A DNA stretch of 5,332 bases from Defluviitaleaceae bacterium (GTDB lineage: Bacteria > Bacillota > Clostridia > Lachnospirales > WRAX01): assembly GCA_009781815.1 (NCBI GenBank), contig WQVB01000093.1, forward strand, positions 1 to 5,332, given 5' to 3'. Both the position numbers and the translations under genes were made by a program. The number at the start of each line of letters is the position of its first letter. Positions within the stretch are counted from its first letter, which is position 1. Positions 1 through 4,517 of this stretch are shown piece by piece. The notes below the pieces were generated by a model. It did not search any database. It saw only the letters and a program-made list of their open reading frames with translations, and had not been told where the DNA came from.

Positions 1-2
1 AC

Positions 3-332
3 GCCCTCTCCCCCAGCCTCTCCCTCGAGGTGGGCGATTTAAGCCACAAAATAGCCCGTGGCAAGCACACAACAAGGCATACATCCCTTATAGAGATAGC
101 CGAAAACTCCTATGTGGTAGATAGCCCTGGTTTTACATCGCTAACCATCGACCACATCCCTAAAATGGAGCTGCAGCACTATTTTCGAGAGTTTGATGAG
201 CATAAATACAACTGCCAGTTTAGAGGCTGCATCCATGTAGAGCAACAAGGCTGTGCAATTATCGCCAATATAGGCAAAACAATACATCCGAAAAGATATG
301 AAAGATATGTGAAGATGATACAATCGCTCTAA
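3..332 (+). CDS. rsgA: Ribosome small subunit-dependent GTPase RsgA, C-terminal part (5' end outside window)
   Basis: RsgA (YjeQ/YloQ/CpgA) is a circularly permuted GTPase that binds the 30S subunit late in assembly. The open frame enters from the left edge and gives 109 residues before TAA. The fragment starts in the GTPase domain. Fragment residues 11-26 read GDLSHKIARGKHTTRH, the family's conserved stretch including the switch region, and DSPGF at 40-44 is the G3 motif (usually DTPGF). The C-terminal zinc-binding domain follows, with ligands C71, C76, H78 and C84 in the family spacing C-x4-C-x-H-x5-C. The OB fold, G4 and G1 motifs would lie upstream. A GTG at position 30 could be taken as a start, but conserved sequence continues upstream of it, so this is a partial gene and not a 100-residue protein. 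The next gene is rpe, the order seen in Firmicutes such as Bacillus subtilis. Confidence 0.93.
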   Translation, partial: ALSPSLSLEVGDLSHKIARGKHTTRHTSLIEIAENSYVVDSPGFTSLTIDHIPKMELQHYFREFDEHKYNCQFRGCIHVEQQGCAIIANIGKTIHPKRYERYVKMIQSL

Positions 333-373
333 CCTGCTCATCATTAGGCTTATAGCGAAACGAAACCAAACGT

Positions 374-528
374 CGTCATCCCAATTTGCCCATCTACCCT
401 GTAGGGAATGGATTTATCCATTCCGAACAAATTGGAATATTATCTATCAATCCTTCAGCTAGATTATGCGGAATGGATAAATCCACTCCCTACAGAGGCG
501 AATTAGAACGATATGGCACGGGATGACG
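374..528. repeat. Composite palindromic intergenic element A
   Basis: This 155-bp element fills most of the rsgA-rpe gap. It has three nested symmetric layers. The outer ends are CGTCATCCC (374-382) and GGGATGACG (520-528). A middle layer is AATTTGCC (383-390) facing GGCGAATT (497-504), with one mismatch. The inner arms, 399-425 and 469-495, are 27-bp inverted repeats with one mismatch. Each inner arm is itself a palindrome: in the left arm GGAATGGAT (405-413) pairs with ATCCATTCC (416-424) around TT. The centre (426-468) is AT-rich with no recognisable gene. The form is that of a non-autonomous mobile repeat or REPIN-like pair; no transposase lies in the window. If transcribed it would fold strongly between rsgA and rpe and could affect their relative expression. 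Confidence 0.75.
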
Positions 529-550
529 TGAAGAAAAAAGGAGAATTAAT

Positions 551-1213
551 ATGAAAAACACAATCCTAGCTCCCTCCATCCTCTCGGCAGATTTTGCCAC
601 TTTAGGCGAGCAAATAAAGGCTTTGGAGGCTGGCGGTGCAAAATACCTTCACCTTGACGTGATGGATGGGCATTTTGTTGACAATATCTCCTTTGGCGTG
701 CCTATCGTAGCAAGCCTTCGCCCCCACTTCCCCAACTTAGTTTTTGATTGCCACTTAATGATAGCCGACCCTAAAAAGTATATCAAACCCTTTGCAGACG
801 CTGGGGCAGATGTTATTAGCTTTCATTATGAAGTGATGGCAAGTGATGATGATGTGCTTGAAACCATCGGCATGATAAGGGCTTGCGGTGCAAAAGCTGC
901 TCTGGCCATCAACCCTTCTACCCCTTTCGACGCTATAGAAGATTATTTAGAAATTCTTGACATGGTGCTTATAATGTCGGTTAACCCTGGCTTTGGTGGG
1001 CAAGGCTTTATCGCCGAGAGCCTAGATAAAGCCAAAAAAATCCGCCAAATGTACCCCGATTTAGACATTCAGATGGACGGCGGCATAAACCTTAACACCG
1101 TTGATAGCGCGTTAGAAAGTGGCGTAAACATCATCGTTGTGGGCTCTGCCATTTTATCTAAAGATGACGTGCTGGCGGAGACTCAAAAATATATGAAAAT
1201 TTTTAATTCGTAA
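551..1213 (+). CDS. rpe: Ribulose-phosphate 3-epimerase
   Basis: Rpe interconverts D-ribulose 5-phosphate and D-xylulose 5-phosphate in the cytosolic pentose phosphate pathway. The 220-residue length is normal for this TIM-barrel family. Visible motifs in order are APSILSADF (7-15), HLDVMDGHFV (34-43) with metal ligands H34 and D36, CHLM with H68, the phosphate-binding stretch MSVNPGFGGQ (142-151), DGGIN with D176, and VGSA (197-200). H34, D36, H68 and D176 match the family's metal-binding set, and D36 and D176 act as acid/base residues. The ATG is set by AGGAG at 540-544, seven bases upstream. The gene follows rsgA, as in other Firmicutes, but 218 bp of mostly repeat DNA separates them. An intrinsic terminator begins at its stop codon. 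I see no separate promoter, so co-transcription with rsgA is possible. Confidence 0.97.
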   Translation: MKNTILAPSILSADFATLGEQIKALEAGGAKYLHLDVMDGHFVDNISFGVPIVASLRPHFPNLVFDCHLMIADPKKYIKPFADAGADVISFHYEVMASDDDVLETIGMIRACGAKAALAINPSTPFDAIEDYLEILDMVLIMSVNPGFGGQGFIAESLDKAKKIRQMYPDLDIQMDGGINLNTVDSALESGVNIIVVGSAILSKDDVLAETQKYMKIFNS

Positions 1214-1252
1214 AACACTTACCCCTTACATACACTTGTAGGGGGTGTTTTT
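1212..1252 (+). terminator. Intrinsic terminator of rpe, overlapping the next ORF's ribosome binding site
   Basis: ACCCCTTACA (1221-1230) pairs with TGTAGGGGGT (1237-1246) around the six-base loop TACACT, giving a 10-bp stem with one G-T pair. An alternative register pairs the A-tract AAAACAC (1212-1218) with GTGTTTT (1245-1251). A short T-run follows (1248-1252). The structure starts on the rpe stop codon. The 3' arm, AGGGGG at 1240-1245, is also the only plausible Shine-Dalgarno sequence for the small ORF starting at 1253. Confidence 0.75.
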
Positions 1253-1414
1253 ATGGGCAAAAAACCAAAAAGGCCAGAGCCTTTACGCCACGTAGCAGGG
1301 CTTATAATGCTTTCTTTAAGCATTGGTATGATTTTTACATGGCTGTTTTTTAGTGCTTCTTTTTTCTTAGCCGTCGTCCTTTTGATTTTAGGGTTTTATT
1401 TTCTTTTCATGTAA
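1253..1414 (+). CDS. Small hydrophobic membrane protein, 53 residues, function unknown
   Basis: I do not recognise this protein. The ATG is seven bases downstream of AGGGGG (1240-1245), a good ribosome binding site. Translation gives a short basic, proline-containing N-terminus (MGKKPKRPEPLRH, residues 1-13). Two hydrophobic stretches follow, roughly residues 14-31 and 32-53, rich in Leu, Phe, Ile and Val. This fits a two-helix hairpin inner-membrane protein with a positively charged cytoplasmic N-terminus. The ORF lies between the rpe terminator and the cold-shock gene's promoter, and its ATG-TAA end lies in the first copy of a 13-bp tandem repeat. Reasons for doubt are that T-rich DNA easily yields hydrophobic ORFs, that the binding site lies in a terminator stem, and that no promoter of its own is visible. 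It could be real and expressed by read-through from rpe. Confidence 0.5.
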   Translation: MGKKPKRPEPLRHVAGLIMLSLSIGMIFTWLFFSASFFLAVVLLILGFYFLFM

Positions 1415-1434
1415 CAAATTTATGTAACAAATTT
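1409..1434. repeat. Perfect 13-bp tandem duplication (ATGTAACAAATTT x2)
   Basis: Two adjacent, identical copies occupy 1409-1421 and 1422-1434. The first copy supplies the final Met codon and TAA of the small membrane ORF. The second ends 12 bp upstream of the cold-shock gene's -35 box. The A/T-rich array is placed where an UP element would act, though that role is inference. Confidence 0.9.
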
Positions 1435-1446
1435 TGCAAAAACCTA

Positions 1447-1475
1447 TTGACATGCGGCACTTTTTGTGTTATGCT
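1447..1475 (+). promoter_or_regulatory. Sigma-A-type promoter of the cold-shock gene
   Basis: A perfect -35 box TTGACA (1447-1452) is followed, after an ideal 17-bp spacer, by a -10 box TATGCT (1470-1475). The DNA upstream is A/T-rich. The predicted transcription start is near 1482, which gives a 5' leader of about 64 nt. This is the clearest promoter in the window. Confidence 0.85.
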
Positions 1476-1482
1476 TTAGGCG

Positions 1483-1535
1483 TTGTAGTAAGAGACTACA
1501 AACAAGCAATTTGCACATTTGCAATTAGTAGGAGG
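1483..1535 (+). promoter_or_regulatory. Structured 5' leader of the cold-shock mRNA with ribosome binding site
   Basis: Immediately after the predicted start site, TTGTAGT (1483-1489) and ACTACAA (1495-1501) form a 7-bp hairpin with loop AAGAG. A second small hairpin, TTGCA (1511-1515) with TGCAA (1520-1524), sits just before the Shine-Dalgarno AGGAGG (1530-1535). Structured leaders are typical of cold-shock genes, where they affect mRNA stability and translation at low temperature. The pairing is visible; the regulatory role is inferred. I could not recognise a cold-box sequence. Confidence 0.5.
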
Positions 1536-1545
1536 ATTTTTTAAC

Positions 1546-1746
1546 ATGAAGAATGGCATCGTAAAGTGGTTTAACGCTGAAAAAGGTTTCGGTTTTATCT
1601 CTGTTGAAGGTGAAGATGATGTGTTTGTACACTTCTCTGCTATCAACACTGATGGCTACAAGACTTTAGAAGAAGGCCAAGAGGTTGAATTTGAAGTTGT
1701 AGACGGAGACAAAGGCCCACAAGCTGCTAACGTTTCTCGCATCTAA
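1546..1746 (+). CDS. Cold-shock domain protein (CspA/CspB family)
   Basis: This 66-residue protein is a single cold-shock domain, the normal size for bacterial Csp proteins, which bind single-stranded RNA and DNA and act as RNA chaperones. It opens with MKNGIVKWFNAEKGFGFI. RNP1 is at KGFGFI (13-18) and RNP2 at VFVHF (26-30), and the aromatic residues W8, F9, F15, F17, F27, H29 and F30 provide the stacking surface. Residues 41-66 carry the usual LEEGQ.V.FEV and GPQAANV pattern. I chose the ATG at 1546 because AGGAGG lies ten bases upstream and the domain begins there. An in-frame ATG at 1519 would add nine residues but lies upstream of that ribosome binding site. The gene has its own strong promoter and a distant terminator, so it is probably monocistronic. 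Which csp paralogue it is cannot be told from sequence alone. Confidence 0.96.
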   Translation: MKNGIVKWFNAEKGFGFISVEGEDDVFVHFSAINTDGYKTLEEGQEVEFEVVDGDKGPQAANVSRI

Positions 1747-1884
1747 TCTTTTTTCAGATTTGAGCCAAAAACTTTGCGTCAAGCTTTCTTTTGAGAAGGC
1801 TTGCCCCAATCTTGCTACTAATCTCACAATAGTAAAAACTAAACTTTTGTTTGTTTGATGATATAGTGGTTTAATAGCAATCTT

Positions 1885-1919
1885 GCCCTTCAAGGTTTTC
1901 TTGAGGGGCTTTTTATTGT
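1885..1919 (+). terminator. Intrinsic terminator downstream of the cold-shock gene
   Basis: GCCCTTCAAG (1885-1894) pairs with CTTGAGGGGC (1900-1909) around GTTTT, giving a 10-bp stem with one G-T pair. It is followed directly by TTTTTATTGTT. It lies about 140 nt after the cold-shock stop codon. The intervening 3' UTR (1747-1884) holds another hairpin, 1780-1789 with 1794-1803, which lacks a U-tract. No gene is evident in that stretch. Confidence 0.88.
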
Positions 1920-1953
1920 TTGTTAGATTCCACATAAAACTTGGAATGATATA

Positions 1954-2115
1954 TATAGTATTTTAACTTAAAAACGCTATAGCAAGCGAAGGATTTTTAC
2001 CATAGTGCTAGGAAGCGAAGCTCGCAGTTTGCTTGAGGCAAACAAGAGCAAGCTGACGAAGCCAATATGGTAAAAAGACGAGCTTGGTGTGGTGATTTTA
2101 AGTTAAAATACTATA
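1954..2115. mobile_element. MITE-like palindromic element D, 162 bp, TA-ended
   Basis: Perfect 20-bp terminal inverted repeats (1954-1973 and 2096-2115) begin TATAGTATTTTAACTTAAAA. The symmetry continues inward at matching distances: CAAGC (1983-1987) with GCTTG (2082-2086), then TTTTTACCATA (1994-2004) with TATGGTAAAAA (2066-2076). A hairpin tip, GTTTGC (2027-2032) with GCAAAC (2038-2043), sits at the exact centre. Internal pairing between these blocks is imperfect. There is no coding capacity. The TA dinucleotides at both ends would fit a TA target duplication, as made by IS630/Tc1-mariner-type transposases, but no parent element is in the window. It occupies almost the whole stretch between the cold-shock terminator and purK, and its right end is only six bases from the purK Shine-Dalgarno sequence. 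Confidence 0.75.
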
Positions 2116-2132
2116 ATCCTTAGGAGGTTTTT

Positions 2133-3344
2133 ATGAAGCCGTTACTAGCGACAAAGATAGGCATTATCGGCGGTGGCCAGCTTGGCAAAATGATGATTTT
2201 AGAGGCTAAAAAAATGGGCATGGTCGTAAACGTGCTTGACCCAGACCCTACCTGCCCATCATCAAGCATTTGCGACAATTTTATTTTAGGCGGTTTAAAA
2301 GATGCCGATGCTATAAAAAAACTTGCAGATATCTCCGATGTTGTAACATACGAAATTGAGCATATCAATGTTGATGCTCTTTTTGAAATTGAAAAAGCGG
2401 GCAAGCCCGTCTACCCTACCCCTCACAGCTTAAAGGTCATCCAAAACAAGCTGACGCAAAAAGCGACGCTAAAAGAAAAGGGAGCTCCAGTGCCTGACTT
2501 CTTAGCGGTAAACGACAAAGCTGACCTTCTAAAAGCTGGTGAAGAGTTTGGCTACCCTATGATGGTTAAAGCCTGCCTTGGCGGTTATGACGGCAAGGGC
2601 AACTTCCTTATCAAATCTGCCAGCCAGGTGGATGAGTGCTTTACATTCCTCCAAGCTGGGCCAGAAAACCCCTTGATGGTAGAGCGTTTTGTAGACTTTA
2701 CCATGGAGGTGTCGGTGCTAGCTACAAGAGGCATAAATGGCGAGATAGCCATATACCCCGTGGCAGAAAACGCCCACAAAAACGAGGTGCTAGACGAAAC
2801 TTTAGTGCCTGCAAATATCTCTGAAGCCACTTCTCAAAAGGCTATTGCCGTTGCTCAGTCTGTTATGGAGATTTTTGAGGGTGTAGGTATGTTTTGTGTT
2901 GAAATGTTCGTTACCACAAGTGGCGACATCTTAATAAACGAGATAGCCCCAAGGCCTCACAATTCAGGTCATTATACAATTGAGGCTTGCATCTCAAGCC
3001 AGTTTGAAAACCATGTGCGTGCCGTTGTGGGCCTGCCTTTAGGCTCTACCCGTCTGCTATCCCCCGTGGTTATGAAAAATATTTTAGGTGCAGAGGGTGA
3101 AGACGGCCCAGTTGTCATCAAAGCCGCTTGTGATGTTTTGAAAATACCTGGTGCATCCCTTCATATATATGGCAAGGCAAACACCGTGCCAAAGCGTAAA
3201 ATGGGGCATATCACGGTGATTGCTGACACGGTGGCGGACGCTTTAGGAAAAGCCCGCAAAGCCCATAGTGATTTTAAAATTTTTGGAGGTGAGGATAGTG
3301 AGCAATACAAGCTCTACAAGCAAAGTTGCAATAATAATGGGTAG
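2133..3344 (+). CDS. purK: N5-carboxyaminoimidazole ribonucleotide synthase (ATPase subunit)
   Basis: PurK converts aminoimidazole ribonucleotide, ATP and bicarbonate to N5-CAIR in de novo purine synthesis. The 403-residue ATP-grasp protein opens with the nucleotide-fold motif GIIGGGQLGKMM (10-21). TYEIEH (72-77), NKLTQK (105-110) and the ATP-grasp loop GGYDGKG (150-156) follow. Then come MVERFVDFTMEVSV (182-195), PVAENAH (209-215), the metal/ATP site NEIAPRPHNSGHYT (269-282), SQFENHVRAVVGLPLG (289-304) and KMGHITV (356-362). AGGAGG at 2122-2127 fixes the ATG. The protein runs some 20-25 residues past the usual family end; this tail (about 382-403) is encoded in and around the purE overlap. 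No convincing promoter is visible between the upstream terminator and the gene, where element D sits. Confidence 0.97.
   Translation: MKPLLATKIGIIGGGQLGKMMILEAKKMGMVVNVLDPDPTCPSSSICDNFILGGLKDADAIKKLADISDVVTYEIEHINVDALFEIEKAGKPVYPTPHSLKVIQNKLTQKATLKEKGAPVPDFLAVNDKADLLKAGEEFGYPMMVKACLGGYDGKGNFLIKSASQVDECFTFLQAGPENPLMVERFVDFTMEVSVLATRGINGEIAIYPVAENAHKNEVLDETLVPANISEATSQKAIAVAQSVMEIFEGVGMFCVEMFVTTSGDILINEIAPRPHNSGHYTIEACISSQFENHVRAVVGLPLGSTRLLSPVVMKNILGAEGEDGPVVIKAACDVLKIPGASLHIYGKANTVPKRKMGHITVIADTVADALGKARKAHSDFKIFGGEDSEQYKLYKQSCNNNG
3285..3292 (+). promoter_or_regulatory. Ribosome binding site deciding the purE start
   Basis: GGAGGTGA is an eight-base match to the anti-Shine-Dalgarno sequence. 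Its GGAGG core ends eight bases before the GTG at 3298. It lies inside the purK coding region and sets GTG 3298 as the purE start over the in-frame ATG at 3268, which lies upstream of it. Confidence 0.85.
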
Positions 3345-3828
3345 TGATTCTGACCTTAAAATAATGTCTTGTGCTGCTGAGATTTTAGATGAGCTTGGCG
3401 TTGAGTATGAGCTTACAGTCGTATCAGCCCACCGCACCCCCCAACGTATGTTTGAATATGCCAAAAACGCCGAGGAGCGTGGCTTTGGAGTGATTATCGC
3501 TGGTGCTGGCGGCGCTGCTCACCTGCCTGGCATGGTGGCGTCTATCACCGCCCTGCCCGTCATCGGCGTGCCCATCCAATCTAAAAATTTAGATGGTATG
3601 GATTCGCTACTTTCAATCGTGCAAATGCCCCCTGGCATACCTGTGGCCACAATGGCTATTAACGGCGGGCGTAACGCAGGCTTGCTTGCAGCTAAGATTT
3701 TAGGGGTGTCTAACCCCGCTTTGCTAGGCAAGGTTAAAGAATATGCAAAAAGCCTTGAAGATATGGTAACAGAGAAGGCAGTTAAGCTTGAGAAAATAGG
3801 CTATTCGGAATATTTGAAGCAGCAATAG
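3298..3828 (+). CDS. purE: N5-carboxyaminoimidazole ribonucleotide mutase (class I PurE)
   Basis: PurE rearranges N5-CAIR, the PurK product, to CAIR. With the GTG start the protein has 176 residues, close to the family norm. Motifs in order are GSDSD (15-19), SAHRTP (43-48) with the catalytic histidine at 45 as in E. coli PurE, AGAGGAAHLPGM, and GIPVATMAI followed by NAGLLAAKIL. The presence of purK next door supports the class I mutase over the class II carboxylase that uses AIR directly. The first eight residues (SNTSSTSK after the initiator) form a polar lead-in. The start lies 47 nt inside purK in another frame, so translation is probably coupled. Here purK precedes purE, the reverse of the E. 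coli and B. subtilis order. A palindromic repeat pair, not a classical terminator, follows the stop. Confidence 0.97.
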   Translation: MSNTSSTSKVAIIMGSDSDLKIMSCAAEILDELGVEYELTVVSAHRTPQRMFEYAKNAEERGFGVIIAGAGGAAHLPGMVASITALPVIGVPIQSKNLDGMDSLLSIVQMPPGIPVATMAINGGRNAGLLAAKILGVSNPALLGKVKEYAKSLEDMVTEKAVKLEKIGYSEYLKQQ

Positions 3829-3839
3829 ACTACCCCGCT

Positions 3840-3936
3840 GTCATCCTGAGCTTGACTCAGGATCTATGTGGGATAGTGCATACCATAATTAGGCCTGCCC
3901 TACTCCAATTAGATCCTGAGTCAAGCTCAGGATGAC
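3840..3936. repeat. Palindromic repeat pair B (REPIN-like), between purE and rnpB
   Basis: Perfect 26-bp inverted repeats lie at 3840-3865 and 3911-3936, separated by 45 bp. Each arm is itself a hairpin: in the left arm ATCCTGAG (3843-3850) pairs with CTCAGGAT (3856-3863) around CTTGA. The outer ends read GTCAT and ATGAC, with the right end continuing to GATGACG. The element can fold either as two small hairpins or as one long one. It starts 12 bp after the purE stop and could stabilise or end that transcript. No T-run follows it. Confidence 0.85.
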
Positions 3937-3984
3937 GTGATGGGAGACAGGTTCACTACAGGTCTAATGACAAATTGAAAATCA

Positions 3985-4346
3985 GAGTAAAACAGACAAT
4001 CGCGCTTATTGCTTGACATTAAGTGAGGAAAGTCCGGACTCCGCAGGGCAAGGGTGCTAGATAACACCTAGTGAGGGCGACCTTAAGGAAAGTGCAACAG
4101 AAATAAACCGCCGTGCAAGCCTCGGTTTGTAAGGTAAGGATGGAAAGGTGGAGTAAGAGCCCACCGCATCTTTGGCGACAAAGATGGCACATGTAAACCC
4201 CACCTGGAGCAAGGGAGAGAGGCCGTCATTCTTTGAATGACAAGGGCTGCCCGCCTGCCTCTCGTAGCACCGCATTGAGTTATGATGGCGACACATAACC
4301 CAGACAGATGGTTGTCAAATACAAAATCCGGCTTATAGTTTTGCTC
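3985..4346 (+). ncRNA. rnpB: RNase P RNA, A-type architecture
   Basis: This is the catalytic RNA that removes 5' leaders from pre-tRNAs. The 5' core GAGGAAAGTCCGGACTCC (4025-4042) and the 3' core ACAAAATCCGGCTTATA (4321-4337) are family hallmarks. They form P4 through AAGTCCGG (4030-4037) with CCGGCTTA (4328-4335). Closing helices are visible: P1, GAGTAAAAC (3985-3993) with GTTTTGCTC (4338-4346); P2, GACAATC (3995-4001) with GGTTGTC (4310-4316); and a short P3, CGCTTA (4003-4008) with TAAGTG (4020-4025). Between them lie other conserved blocks such as AGTGCAACAGAAATAAACCGCC, given here only by position (4091-4112), and GGAGCAAGG. The ends are set by P1 and may be off by a few bases. A possible -10 box, TCTAAT (3963-3968), has no good -35. 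The order P15-P17-like stem then P1 fits type A. ORFs overlapping it are not genes. Confidence 0.95.
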
Positions 4347-4381
4347 GTAAACTTTAGAAATTGTAATTGTACTCTATATGC

Positions 4382-4475
4382 CGTAATTGCGGGCTTGACC
4401 CGCAATCTCCCTACTTGTTATTGCTTCCCTTTGGCAATCAGTATCGTGAGATTGCGGGTCAAGCCCGCAATGACG
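4382..4475. repeat. Palindromic repeat pair C (REPIN-like), between rnpB and gap
   Basis: Inverted repeats of 28 bp with one mismatch lie at 4382-4409 and 4448-4475; the inner 24 bp (4386-4409 and 4448-4471) match perfectly. They are separated by 38 bp. Each arm is a hairpin: in the left arm ATTGCGGG (4386-4393) pairs with CCCGCAAT (4399-4406) around CTTGA. This is the same layout and loop as pair B but with a different stem. It begins 35 bp after rnpB. The remaining gap to gap (4476-4517) holds the ribosome binding site and no clear promoter. Confidence 0.85.
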
Positions 4476-4517
4476 GTGAAGAGTCTGCGATGATAACAAA
4501 TAACGGAGGGATTTATC

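Noticed and set aside
1519..1545. Upstream ATG for the cold-shock gene
   Set aside because: It would place the AGGAGG ribosome binding site inside the coding region and add residues not found in the family.
1780..1803. Hairpin after the cold-shock gene as its terminator
   Set aside because: It is followed by GCCCC and not a T-run; the hairpin at 1885-1909 with its T-run fits much better.
1666..1935. Antisense ORF of 89 codons over the cold-shock gene and its terminator
   Set aside because: It has no ribosome binding site that I can see, no recognisable domain, and runs through the terminator stem.
1954..2115. A purine riboswitch upstream of purK
   Set aside because: The region is a symmetric foldback with terminal inverted repeats. 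I see no three-way junction with the conserved purine-riboswitch core.
2112..2117. Perfect TATAAT at the right end of element D as a purK -10 box
   Set aside because: No acceptable -35 lies 16-18 bp upstream, and the transcript would begin inside the purK ribosome binding site.
3268..3297. Upstream ATG for purE
   Set aside because: The strong GGAGGTGA site lies after it and is ideally spaced for the GTG at 3298.
4057..4296. Antisense ORF of 79 codons
   Set aside because: It lies wholly inside RNase P RNA, whose conserved core explains the sequence.
374..4475. CRISPR array
   Set aside because: The repeats are inverted pairs in separate gaps, not regularly spaced direct repeats.
4308..4493. 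A + strand ORF of 61 codons across the rnpB end and pair C, and an antisense ORF at 4418-4609
   Set aside because: Their shared VIAGLTRNL-type peptides come from translating the palindromic repeat, a familiar source of false hypothetical proteins. One also overlaps rnpB and the other overlaps gap.
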